A DNA stretch of 35,420 nucleotides from Acidimicrobiia bacterium (GCA_009841105.1 VXMM01000045.1:2430-37849), one strand, 5' to 3'. Counted from the stretch's first letter, positions 15,893-23,637 are shown. Notes: generated by a model from the letters alone, not told the origin. A program made the numbers and translations.

Positions 15893-17267
15893 CGGCCGAG
15901 TCTTCGATCACGATCCCCGCTCCGGCCATATCATCTCGGATGGCATCGGCCCGGGACCAGTCACGAGACCTGCGAGCGGCGGTGCGGGCGGCTACCAGCC
16001 GGCGAACCATCCCCTCAGCGCTCCCGGCCGCTACCTCATAACGGGCCGCCAATTCGGCTAGCGGTTCCGCCAGGCCCTCGAGCCCGGCACTCTCCAGGTC
16101 AATCCCGAGTACTCCCGTTATCTCCCTCACCGCCGCGATGAGCGGCCCGGCCTCACCGCCTCGATCCAATCGGGCGTTGCCCTGGCGGACTGTCTCGAAT
16201 ACCGCCCCCAAGGCCTCCGCCGTGTTGAAGTCGTCCTCCATGGAGGCAACGAAACGATCGAGGGCGGCCGCGTCCGGCGGTCCCGCCGACGGAGCTCTCC
16301 TGACGAAGGAGCGCAGTCGATCCAGGCTCCCCCGCGCATCGCGCATGGAGGCCTCGGAGTACTCGATAGGAGACCGGTAGGCAGCCCTGAGAAGGAAGAG
16401 GCGGATTACCGGACCACCGTAGGTCTCGATCGCCTCGGCCAGGTCGACGATGTGGCCCGTGGACTTGGACAGCTTCTCCCCGCCCAGGTTCACCATGCCG
16501 TTGTGGAGCCAGTACCGCGCGAACGGCCCGCCGGTGGCGCCCTCGGATTGGGCGATCTCGTTCTCATGGTGGGGGAAGATCAGGTCGGCGCCCCCGGCGT
16601 GGATGTCGAACGGCACGCCCAGGTACTTGGCGGACATGGCGGAGCATTCGATGTGCCAGCCAGGCCGTCCCTCTCCCCACGGTGACGGCCACGACGGTTC
16701 CCCCGGCTTGGCGCCCTTCCATAACGCGAAGTCAAGGGGGTCCTCCTTGTCGATCCCCGGTTCGACCCGGGCGCCGATCCGGAGTTCGTCCACGTTGCGG
16801 CCCGACAGCTTGCCGTAGCCCTCCAGGGCTCGCACCCTGAAGTAGACATCGCCCCCGCTCGCGTAGGCCAGGCCCTGCCTCACCAGCCCGGCGATGAGCT
16901 CGATCATTTCCGGGATGTGGTGGGTGGCAGCCGGGGTTACGTCCGGATCCAGCACCCCGAGCCGGCGATACGAGGTCAGGAACCGCTCCGTCATTTCCGC
17001 CGCCAGGTCTTCGGTGGTCACGCCCAGCTCGGCGGCCCGGTTGATGATCTTGTCGTCCACATCCGTGATGTTCTGGACGTAGAGGACGTCCCACCCTCTC
17101 CACGTCAAGTACCGGCGGATGACGTCAAAGGCGACCGCGCACCTTCCGTGCCCGATGTGGGGCGCCGACTGCACCGTCGGACCGCACACGTACATGCCCA
17201 CGCGGCCCTCTTCCAGCGGCTCGAAGGTCTGGCGCACCCTGCCGAGGGTGTTGTAGACCGTTATCAC
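15867..17267 (-). CDS. cysS: Cysteinyl-tRNA synthetase
   Basis: Charges tRNA-Cys. The 466 aa agree with the 461 aa of E. coli CysS. The class I signature is HIGH at 37-40 and KLSKS at 265-269. Zinc ligands that recognise cysteine are in place: Cys28 (in CGPTV), Cys208 (ECSAMS), His233 and Glu237 (FPHHENEIAQSE). The DALR anticodon-binding helix bundle makes up the C-terminal third. The start is GTG at 17267, 67 bases after ispF. It is distinct from MshC, the mycothiol ligase, because it has the full anticodon-binding region and normal length. Confidence 0.97.
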   Translation of the reverse strand: MITVYNTLGRVRQTFEPLEEGRVGMYVCGPTVQSAPHIGHGRCAVAFDVIRRYLTWRGWDVLYVQNITDVDDKIINRAAELGVTTEDLAAEMTERFLTSYRRLGVLDPDVTPAATHHIPEMIELIAGLVRQGLAYASGGDVYFRVRALEGYGKLSGRNVDELRIGARVEPGIDKEDPLDFALWKGAKPGEPSWPSPWGEGRPGWHIECSAMSAKYLGVPFDIHAGGADLIFPHHENEIAQSEGATGGPFARYWLHNGMVNLGGEKLSKSTGHIVDLAEAIETYGGPVIRLFLLRAAYRSPIEYSEASMRDARGSLDRLRSFVRRAPSAGPPDAAALDRFVASMEDDFNTAEALGAVFETVRQGNARLDRGGEAGPLIAAVREITGVLGIDLESAGLEGLAEPLAELAARYEVAAGSAEGMVRRLVAARTAARRSRDWSRADAIRDDMAGAGIVIEDSADGARWYRR

Positions 17268-17334
17268 CCGAGACTCCTACCCGACAGCGTTCCGAGTCCC
17301 GGCCGGGCCGGGAAACGCGGGAAAGAGTACCCGG

Positions 17335-17844
17335 TCAAGCCGAGCCACCGGAAGATGCCCTCTCGACCAGCAACACCGACGCCCACACCGCCACACCTTC
17401 CTCCCGCCCGGTGAAACCCATACCATCGGTGGTAGTGGCCTTGATGGACACGCGCTCGCGGTCGAGCCCCAACACCGTCGCCAGCTGGCTTCGCATCTCG
17501 GCGCGATGAGGACTTATCCGCACTGTCTCCGCCACGACGGTGACGTCGAGGTTCGATGCATCCAGGCCACCGGACTTGACGGACCGCACCACCGAACGCA
17601 ACATTTCCATGCTGTCGGCATCCCGCCAGCGCGGATCGGAGGAGGGGAAGTGGGTACCGATATCGCCCTTTCCCGCCGCGCCCAGGAGGGCGTCGATCAC
17701 GGCGTGGGCAACCACGTCACCATCCGACGTGGCGGCCAACCCGCGGTCGGAATCGACCACTACCCCGGCGAGCCTCAGAGGAGGGTTACCGCCGAAGCGA
17801 TGGGCGTCGAAACCGTGTCCTGTACGGAAGGGGCCGTTGGTCAT
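17335..17844 (-). CDS. ispF: 2-C-methyl-D-erythritol 2,4-cyclodiphosphate synthase
   Basis: Fifth step of the MEP isoprenoid pathway: it cyclises CDP-methylerythritol 2-phosphate to MEcPP with loss of CMP. The 169 aa match the family. Metal ligands Asp13 and His15 lie in TGHGFDAHRF, with SDGDVVAHAVIDALLGAAGKGDIGTHFP carrying the third histidine and substrate loop in pieces such as SDGDVVAHAVIDALLG. KATTTDGMGFTGREEGVAV near the C-terminus is the conserved CMP-side loop. It overlaps ispD by four bases (ATGA), as expected from the frequent IspD-IspF coupling or fusion. Confidence 0.97.
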   Translation of the reverse strand: MTNGPFRTGHGFDAHRFGGNPPLRLAGVVVDSDRGLAATSDGDVVAHAVIDALLGAAGKGDIGTHFPSSDPRWRDADSMEMLRSVVRSVKSGGLDASNLDVTVVAETVRISPHRAEMRSQLATVLGLDRERVSIKATTTDGMGFTGREEGVAVWASVLLVERASSGGSA

Positions 17845-18482
17845 GGTTCTCCGAGACGCGACCGGTGACGGAGAAATGCCTCCGCCAGCATCAGATCCTC
17901 GGGATAGGTGACCTTCATGGCGGATCGTTCCCCGGCAACGGCCATTACACGACCCCCTAGCGCCTCCACCATGCTGGCATCGTCAGGAGGGGCGCCCTCG
18001 GCATGGTGAGCGTGAGCCCGGCGCAGTACATCGGCCCGGAACACCTGGGGGGTCTGGGCGCAGGCAACCCCTTGGCGGTCGATCGTATCCAGGATTCGAT
18101 CCCCGTCAGCGTCCACCCGCTTCAGGGCATCGGCGACCGGGAGCACCGGAACCACGCCGTCCGCCCCGCTTTCTGCCAGCACGCGGTACATCCGCTTCAT
18201 GAGGGCCGGTGAGGCCAGAGGTCTGGCCGCATCATGCACTGCGATAACGGTGGCCTCCGGGTCTAACTCCTCGATCCCCCGGGCCACCGACAGGTGGCGT
18301 TCCGAGCCCCCCTCCACACCTCCGGGGACATCTCCCACCACCACGACTCCGCGAGCTCCGCTCTCGAGGAGCGCGTCTCGGGCCCATTGCCAGAGGGGCC
18401 TGCCGGCGAGTCGAGTGGCGTGCTTGGGCGCACCGAAACGGACACCTCGCCCCGCCGCCACGACCACGCCCCAGATGTCCAT
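17841..18482 (-). CDS. ispD: 2-C-methyl-D-erythritol 4-phosphate cytidylyltransferase
   Basis: Third MEP-pathway step: it joins MEP to CTP. Motifs are VVVAAGRGVRFGAPKHA (nucleotide-binding Gly-rich loop with the catalytic Arg and Lys), VIAVHDAARPLASPALM, the ACAQTPQVFRADVLRRA segment, DDASMVEALGG and the end MKVTYPEDLMLAEAFL. The open frame reaches 18647, but the first 55 residues are Arg/Pro-rich and overlap the end of carD; the ATG at 18482 starts right at the domain (MDIWGVVVAAGRG) and gives 213 aa. A GTG a few codons upstream is possible. The stop overlaps the ispF start. Confidence 0.95.
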   Translation of the reverse strand: MDIWGVVVAAGRGVRFGAPKHATRLAGRPLWQWARDALLESGARGVVVVGDVPGGVEGGSERHLSVARGIEELDPEATVIAVHDAARPLASPALMKRMYRVLAESGADGVVPVLPVADALKRVDADGDRILDTIDRQGVACAQTPQVFRADVLRRAHAHHAEGAPPDDASMVEALGGRVMAVAGERSAMKVTYPEDLMLAEAFLRHRSRLGEP

Positions 18483-18561
18483 CCGGTTCAGGAGACGGTC
18501 AGACACCGGTACTCGGAGGCCGCGCGGGATCGGCGTTGGGCGCCGGCGAGGCTCTCTCCGC

Positions 18562-19419
18562 TCACTCCTCGGGTGTCTCCGGTTGCGGAAGGGCCGCGTC
18601 GATCCGTTCGAGGGCCTGATCCGGTGTGATGCGAAGCGCAAACGCAAGCTCGCTCGAGAGCGTGGTGCGGGCCTTGGAGAGCATACGCTTCAGGGCAGGC
18701 GATATCCCTTTGGCCTGCTGGGCGTGGGTCAGATCACGAACCACTTCCGCTACCTGGAAGATGTCGCCGGAGGTCATCTTCTCGTTTAGGACCTTGTACC
18801 ACCGGCTCCAGTTGGCGCCCGAGTCCTGGGGATCCTCCTTGAACTTCAACAGCACGTTTCCTGCCGCTGTCTTGGTGATCACCGGGCGGATGGTCTCATC
18901 GATGGTGTCCACCGGGATCAAGACCTTGAGCGAGGACTCCGTGGCGATCTCGAGCTCGAAGTACTGGCGAGGTTCTCCGGCCAGGTCGAGTTTGGCGCGC
19001 TTGATGATCTCCGCCGCGCCGTGGTGGGGATGGACCACTTTGTCCCCGACCCGGAACGAGGTCTGCTTCTTCTTGCCTCCCGAGGACTTGGCGGAACCGG
19101 CGCGCCGGCGCGCCCGTACTCGCTTGGCGGGCACCCTCCGGCTTCTCGGCTTGGCCGGGGCCTTCTTGGCGGGCGCCTTCTTCGGCTTGACCGTCCCCTT
19201 CGCCGCTCCCGAATCAGTACCGCTCGGGACGGTGTCGGTCGCCGACTTCTCCCCGGCCTTGGCCCCTTTGCGGGCCGAGGCCTTGTCCGATCCGGCCCCC
19301 TCCTTCGCGGGCGACGGGCCGGTCAGCTTTCCGCCTGCCGGAGAGGCTTCCTCCGTACTATCCGACATCTGGGCGGTCTCGGAGACGGTGTCGGGTCCGG
19401 TCTCGGGCATCTCGGCCAA
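18562..19419 (-). CDS. carD: CarD-family RNA polymerase-binding regulator with basic N-terminal extension
   Basis: Residues from about 121 onward are a full CarD protein: a Tudor-like RNAP-interaction domain starting TSFRVGDKVVHPHHGAAEII, then the helical DNA-contacting domain with SGANWSRWYKVLNEKMTSGD, VVRDLTHAQQAKGISPALKR and the conserved Trp (WSRWYK). CarD binds the beta subunit and stabilises open promoter complexes. Mycobacterial CarD is 162 aa; here about 120 additional residues precede it. They change from acidic (Glu/Asp/Thr/Ser) to strongly basic, with AAP-K type repeats (KPKKAPAKKAPAKPRSRR). The frame opens with TTG at 19419, directly after the disA stop and in the same frame; an ATG at 19410 is equally possible. 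The carD-ispD order is as in M. tuberculosis. Confidence 0.92.
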   Translation of the reverse strand: MAEMPETGPDTVSETAQMSDSTEEASPAGGKLTGPSPAKEGAGSDKASARKGAKAGEKSATDTVPSGTDSGAAKGTVKPKKAPAKKAPAKPRSRRVPAKRVRARRRAGSAKSSGGKKKQTSFRVGDKVVHPHHGAAEIIKRAKLDLAGEPRQYFELEIATESSLKVLIPVDTIDETIRPVITKTAAGNVLLKFKEDPQDSGANWSRWYKVLNEKMTSGDIFQVAEVVRDLTHAQQAKGISPALKRMLSKARTTLSSELAFALRITPDQALERIDAALPQPETPEE

Positions 19420-20328
19420 TCAACCGACCAGCCGATGCCCGGCCGGGTTAACCCTCGTGTCCGCGGGACCCACGCCGAGGATGAGGCACAACCGTTCGGT
19501 GTCATAGAGATCCTGTAAGGGCCGGTTCTTGAGAGCCTCCAACCCTTCGGAAGCCAGGTCACCGCGGTCCCAGAAGTAGTCGCGGCTGACCTTCGCGCCG
19601 AGTTCCTGCACTCCTTCCATGATGTCGGAGAGCTGCAACTCCACTATGTGCCGTGCATCACCCAGCCCGACCGCAAGGTTCTCCACCCTCATGCCGATCC
19701 TTCGCAACAACTCGACCCGCTGCAGCACCGTCAGTGCGGCCCCGAGGGTGACCTGACCCGACGCCTCCAGCCTGGCCAGATACTCCTCCGCCTCGGCCAA
19801 CCGGCCCCTGAACCGCTCCAGCGTTTGAAGCTCCTGGTTGATGCGAACCATGAGTTCGGTGGCGCTCCGGAGCGGCTGCTTCCTATCCCCGTAGAAGACG
19901 AAGCCCTTCCGCCGCTCCTCGCTGACGGCGATGATGGGGCACCCTGTGGACCGTGCCAAGCGCTCGGCCGTGCGGAACCGGGCACCGGTCTCTTCGGTCC
20001 CAATGGCGGGATCCGGAAGCATGTGCACGTTGGCTCGCAGGATCTTCCGCACCTCGCTGTCCACGATGATCGCTCCGTCCATCTTGGCGAGCTCCGCCAG
20101 CATCGCGGGTGTGAAGTCGGCATCCCGGAGATGGATTCCGCCTGCGGCGATCTTCAGGACGTCGGGACCCGATCCGATCACCACAAGCGCACCGTTGCCC
20201 TGCTGGATGATCCGTTCGACCGCGGTCCGGATACCGGTGCCGGGCGCCACACGCGACAGAACGTCGAGGAATTCCTTGTCCTCGGTCTCCCACCTTCTAA
20301 GAGATCGGCGGTCATACATGGAGATCAT
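19420..20328 (-). CDS. disA: DisA-like diadenylate cyclase lacking the C-terminal HhH domain
   Basis: Makes c-di-AMP from two ATP. The DAC domain (about 10-150) has the DGA motif at 84-86 (KMDGAIIVD) and, in place of the usual TRHRTAER, the variant ARFRTAER at 116-123 (Arg-Phe-Arg instead of Arg-His-Arg). It is followed by the helical DisA linker domain (about 160-270; RIGMRVENLAVGLGDARHIV). Standard DisA proteins are about 350-360 aa and end in a helix-hairpin-helix DNA-binding domain; this one stops at 302 aa, just after NPAGHRLVG, where that domain would begin. The ATG at 20328 or at 20319 may be used. No radA is visible upstream; carD follows with no spacing. Confidence 0.9.
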   Translation of the reverse strand: MISMYDRRSLRRWETEDKEFLDVLSRVAPGTGIRTAVERIIQQGNGALVVIGSGPDVLKIAAGGIHLRDADFTPAMLAELAKMDGAIIVDSEVRKILRANVHMLPDPAIGTEETGARFRTAERLARSTGCPIIAVSEERRKGFVFYGDRKQPLRSATELMVRINQELQTLERFRGRLAEAEEYLARLEASGQVTLGAALTVLQRVELLRRIGMRVENLAVGLGDARHIVELQLSDIMEGVQELGAKVSRDYFWDRGDLASEGLEALKNRPLQDLYDTERLCLILGVGPADTRVNPAGHRLVG

Positions 20329-20388
20329 CCACGCGCAGGTTACAGCGACGCGACACGTTGCGGTGCGTCCAAACAGCGAAGCTGGTGG

Positions 20389-20538
20389 TCACCGGCGATC
20401 TCCGGGACGGAAGATCCTCCAAAGGCCAAGCACAACCAGACCCGCCAGGACTGATCCGGCCAGTGCCGAACCGATCGTCCATGGCTCGACCTCGCGGATG
20501 GCAAACTGAGCCAGAATCCCGCGCGCGGCAACTATCAT
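20389..20538 (-). CDS. Possible small single-helix membrane protein, 49 aa
   Basis: A short frame 60 bases upstream of disA on the same strand, starting with ATG at 20538. It encodes an amphipathic N-terminus (MIVAARGILAQFAIREVEPW), one clear membrane helix (TIGSALAGSVLAGLVVLGLW) and a basic end RIFRPGDRR, a layout that fits positive-inside topology. There is no clear Shine-Dalgarno sequence, and the frame is open further upstream to 20709 without similar character. It may be real, or a chance hydrophobic frame. Confidence 0.35.
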   Translation of the reverse strand: MIVAARGILAQFAIREVEPWTIGSALAGSVLAGLVVLGLWRIFRPGDRR

Positions 20539-20572
20539 CGCACGGGAGTGTAGTTGCCAACCAGAAAGGTCC

Positions 20573-21490
20573 GTGTTGAACGACCGCGACCGGAACGGAT
20601 CCCGGGGATCTCCATCTGAAGAGGGGGATCCGCTCGGCAATATCAGCTTCGAGGAGTTCCAGCTCAGGGAGCCGTCCAGTTGGGAGGAGGCTGAGGAAAG
20701 GCCGAGCATGGAGCCCGAGCGGTACCTGACCTGCCCCTCCTGCTTCTCCCATCAGTCCCCGACCAACCGTCACTGCCAGGAGTGCGGCGCCCGCCTGGGC
20801 GAGCGGAGAATCGCGGTGGCGCCCATGCCGATACGGTCGGTCACGGCCGGCAACAGGGCGGTCCGGGTGATCATTACCGGGCTGGCTTTCGTCGTGATCT
20901 TCGCGCTGATCCTTCGAGCGATGCGGGGTGGTGATGAACCCGATCCCGAGGCGGTCGACGGGACGACCACTGCCACAGAGGCCACCGAACCCACCATGGT
21001 TCTAGGCCCCCTTGAGGAAATCACCCCGATTTCCATCACATGTTCGAGCGAGTACAACGCCGGCTTGGCCTGCGAGAACCTGATCGACGGTGACGAGACC
21101 TACTGGAACGATGCGAGCCGGAGGGGCGAGGACGCCCGAATTACCGTGACCTTCGTGAACCCTGTGGCGTTGGAGCAGGTCCAGATCATCAACGTCGACA
21201 ATCTTGAGAAGTTCCGGCGCAACTACCGGGTGCGCGGCGTGGAGATTTTCGCAGACGACTTCCCCGGAGTGCCGTTCGTGGACGAGATACCGGACGCCAA
21301 CGACCGGCCCCACGGCGTCCCCACGACCACCAACCACACCACCGTCCTGGAGATCCGCGTCACGTCCACATGGCCTTCGGAGGCCCTGGGCGGGGAAGCG
21401 TTCGACGAACTCGCTATTCAGGAGATCAAGTTCTGGGGTCGGGTGCAGGACACTAGTGCTACGGAGCTTGTCGGCACCTCATCCGGGTGA
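20573..21490 (+). CDS. Zinc-ribbon, single-TM protein with discoidin-like (NADase-type) extracellular domain
   Basis: The 305-aa product has an acidic N-terminus, a cytoplasmic zinc ribbon with Cys54, Cys57, Cys68 and Cys71 (CPSCFSHQSPTNRHCQECG), one membrane helix at about 97-116, a Thr/Glu-rich linker, and a C-terminal F5/8-type (galactose-binding jelly-roll) domain from about 150 to 290: YNAGLACENLIDGDETYWND, ITVTFVNPVALEQVQIINVD and VLEIRVTSTWP. Such a combination is often annotated in actinobacteria as a NADase-type glycan-binding domain protein. Cys157 and Cys167 may form a disulphide. The GTG at 20573 has AGAAAGG just upstream; the TTG at 20576 fits too. The stop overlaps the P450 start by one base. 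Confidence 0.85.
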   Translation: MLNDRDRNGSRGSPSEEGDPLGNISFEEFQLREPSSWEEAEERPSMEPERYLTCPSCFSHQSPTNRHCQECGARLGERRIAVAPMPIRSVTAGNRAVRVIITGLAFVVIFALILRAMRGGDEPDPEAVDGTTTATEATEPTMVLGPLEEITPISITCSSEYNAGLACENLIDGDETYWNDASRRGEDARITVTFVNPVALEQVQIINVDNLEKFRRNYRVRGVEIFADDFPGVPFVDEIPDANDRPHGVPTTTNHTTVLEIRVTSTWPSEALGGEAFDELAIQEIKFWGRVQDTSATELVGTSSG

Positions 21491-22710
21491 TGTCCCGGTA
21501 CTTCAACCCAGCCGATCCCGACTTCATCGCTGATCCCTACCCGACGCTGAACGCTCTGCGGGAGCGAGGACCCCTGCACTACGACGACGGGTTCGACATC
21601 TGGCTGGTCACCCGCCACCAGGATGTCCGGGCCGTCCAACTCGACCGCCGGTTGGGCCGAGTGAAGGACGGCTACGCCCGCCCGCATGACCTTCGCCCCA
21701 TCCGGGAACTGGGGCTGGAGGGATGGGAGCCCTACTACCAGACTGAACGCCACTCATTGCTGATGCTGGAACCTCCCGAGCACACGCGCATCCGCATCCT
21801 GATCAACCGCGCCTTCACCCCGCGACGGGTGCGGGAGCTTCGCGAGCCGATCTGTTCTATCGCCGATCGCCTGCTGGAGGAGTTACGGGACCGGGACACC
21901 ATCGACCTCCTGGCCGACTACGCCCAGCCCTACTCGGTGCGGGTGATAGCCACGCTCCTGGGAGCGCCCGTGGAGGACGCCGATCTGATGCTCGACTGGT
22001 CCCACGCCATCGTCAAGATGTACGAGCTCCACTGCACTCGCGAGCAGGCGGAAGCCGCCATCGACGCTTCCGTGGAGTTCCTGGCGTGGGCGTCGGCGCT
22101 GATCACGTCCCGGCGCGCCGACCCCAAGGATGATCTGATCACCGCCATGTGCCTTGCAGAGACGGACGACGGCGGCCTGAGCGACGCCGAGATCGCATCT
22201 ACCGTGATCCTGCTGCTCAACGCCGGACACGAGGCGACGGTCAACACCATGGGCAACGGGACCGTGGCGGCCATGAACCATGGGCGAGCCTGGGAACGGC
22301 TAGCCCGCCGGGAGGTGCCGCCGGCGGTGGCCATCGAGGAGATGATGCGCTTCGACCCTCCGCTCCAGATGTTCGAGCGCTACGTGCTGGAGGACGGGGT
22401 CGAGGTGGCCGGAACTGTGCTGCCCCGGGGTGAGAAGGTCGCGGTCCTGTTCGGGGCGGCCAATCGTGATCCCCGCCGGTACGAGGATCCCGATACCTTC
22501 CGGGTCGACCGGGGTGACGCCGACCACATCACCTTCGGGGCCGGCGTTCATCACTGCATCGGGGCCCCGCTGGCGCGCCTGGAGTTGGAGGTCGCGCTCG
22601 ATCGCCTGATCGACACGTTCCCCAGGGCCTCCCTCGCGGATCAACCGGTCCGAGAGGACGGCTTCGCCATCCGCGGCTACCAATCCGTCAACCTGTCAAC
22701 CGGGAGCTGA
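21490..22710 (+). CDS. Cytochrome P450
   Basis: A soluble bacterial class I P450 of 406 aa. Visible landmarks: an N-terminal NPADPDFIADPYPTLNALRE, HTRIRILINRAFTPRRVREL (C-helix region, typical for actinobacterial CYPs), I-helix AGHEATVN, the ExxR pair Glu284/Arg287 in IEEMMRFDPP, and the haem loop FGAGVHHCIGAPLARLE with the axial Cys356. In the I-helix, the residue usually Thr after the acidic residue (AGHETT) is Ala, followed by Thr. No ferredoxin or ferredoxin reductase lies nearby, so redox partners come from elsewhere. The ATG at 21490 overlaps the previous stop; the next gene starts three bases after the stop. The substrate is unknown. Confidence 0.95.
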   Translation: MSRYFNPADPDFIADPYPTLNALRERGPLHYDDGFDIWLVTRHQDVRAVQLDRRLGRVKDGYARPHDLRPIRELGLEGWEPYYQTERHSLLMLEPPEHTRIRILINRAFTPRRVRELREPICSIADRLLEELRDRDTIDLLADYAQPYSVRVIATLLGAPVEDADLMLDWSHAIVKMYELHCTREQAEAAIDASVEFLAWASALITSRRADPKDDLITAMCLAETDDGGLSDAEIASTVILLLNAGHEATVNTMGNGTVAAMNHGRAWERLARREVPPAVAIEEMMRFDPPLQMFERYVLEDGVEVAGTVLPRGEKVAVLFGAANRDPRRYEDPDTFRVDRGDADHITFGAGVHHCIGAPLARLELEVALDRLIDTFPRASLADQPVREDGFAIRGYQSVNLSTGS

Positions 22711-22713
22711 ACC

Positions 22714-23637
22714 ATGCGGATGATCATCGACACCGATACCGCCTCTGACGACGCGGTCGCCCTGGCGATGGCCCTCAACCACCCCGACGTGGACGTGGTC
22801 GCGATGACGACGGTGGCCGGTAACTGCTCGCTGGAAGACACGACCCGCAACGCCCTCTACACCGCCGAGCTGTGCGGATCCTCCGTGCCCGTCTACGCGG
22901 GCGCCGACCGTCCCCTGCTGGTGAAGGCTCGCCCGGCTACCTGGTTCCACGGGATGGACGGGCTCGGCGACCAGGGATACCCGCCCCCGTCCCGCTCCGC
23001 CGATCAGGAGGACGGCGTCACCGCCCTCATCAACCACATCCGGGCCAATCCCGGCTCCACCCTGGTGACCCTCGGGCCGCTCACCAACGTCGCCCTCGCC
23101 CTGGCGCAGGCGCCCGACATCGTGGACCTGGTGGGCCGCTGCGTGGTCATGGGAGGCACCGCCAACAAGGTTGGCAATGTCACCCCCGCGGCGGAGTTCA
23201 ACCTGTGGTTCGATCCCCACGCCGCCCGGATGGTCTTCGCCTCCGGCCTTCCGATCGAGATGGTCGGCTGGGAGATCTGTCGCGGCGAGGCCGGCCTGGC
23301 CCCCACCGAGCAGGCAGCGCTCAGAGCGCTGGACACCCCCCTGGCCCACTTCTTCCTGGACTGCAACTCCACCGCCGTCGAGTCCGCCCGTCGCCAGTCC
23401 GGCACCCGCCGGCTGGAGTTGCCCGACCCGACCGCCATGGCCGTAGCGATTGAAAAGGGCAAGCTGGTGACCCGGAGCTCCCGCCACTACGTGGAAATCG
23501 AGGCGGAGAGCCCGCTGACCAGGGGAATGTCGGTTGTCGACTCTCTGGATGTCACGGGAAACCCGGCCAACGCCGAAGTGGTCGAGGCCATAGATACGGA
23601 CCGCTTCAAACAAATGATCTTCGAAGCCGCTAGATAG
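22714..23637 (+). CDS. Inosine-uridine type nucleoside hydrolase
   Basis: Hydrolyses the N-glycosidic bond of ribonucleosides to base and ribose. The N-terminal calcium-binding motif is MIIDTDTASDDA (Asp8, Asp12, Asp13), a variant of the usual DTDPGxDDA. Further hallmarks are VTLGPLTNVALAL, VVMGGT, AAEFNLWFDPHAARMV and the C-terminal LPDPTAMAVAI, where the His of the common HDP motif is Pro, as in several bacterial family members without that catalytic His. The 307 aa match the family. It starts three bases after the P450 stop, so the two are translationally coupled. The convergent BMP-type transporter next door would deliver nucleosides. Confidence 0.93.
   Translation: MRMIIDTDTASDDAVALAMALNHPDVDVVAMTTVAGNCSLEDTTRNALYTAELCGSSVPVYAGADRPLLVKARPATWFHGMDGLGDQGYPPPSRSADQEDGVTALINHIRANPGSTLVTLGPLTNVALALAQAPDIVDLVGRCVVMGGTANKVGNVTPAAEFNLWFDPHAARMVFASGLPIEMVGWEICRGEAGLAPTEQAALRALDTPLAHFFLDCNSTAVESARRQSGTRRLELPDPTAMAVAIEKGKLVTRSSRHYVEIEAESPLTRGMSVVDSLDVTGNPANAEVVEAIDTDRFKQMIFEAAR

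Noticed and set aside
19300..19420. HhH domain of DisA hidden in another frame after the stop
   Set aside because: The in-frame continuation is the acidic CarD N-terminus and I see no Gly-x-Gly hairpin pattern in the translated frames here, so a simple frameshift does not explain the short DisA.
22696..23613. Minus-strand open frame of 305 aa over the nucleoside hydrolase
   Set aside because: Gly/Arg/His-rich composition without a domain; the plus strand encodes an intact hydrolase.
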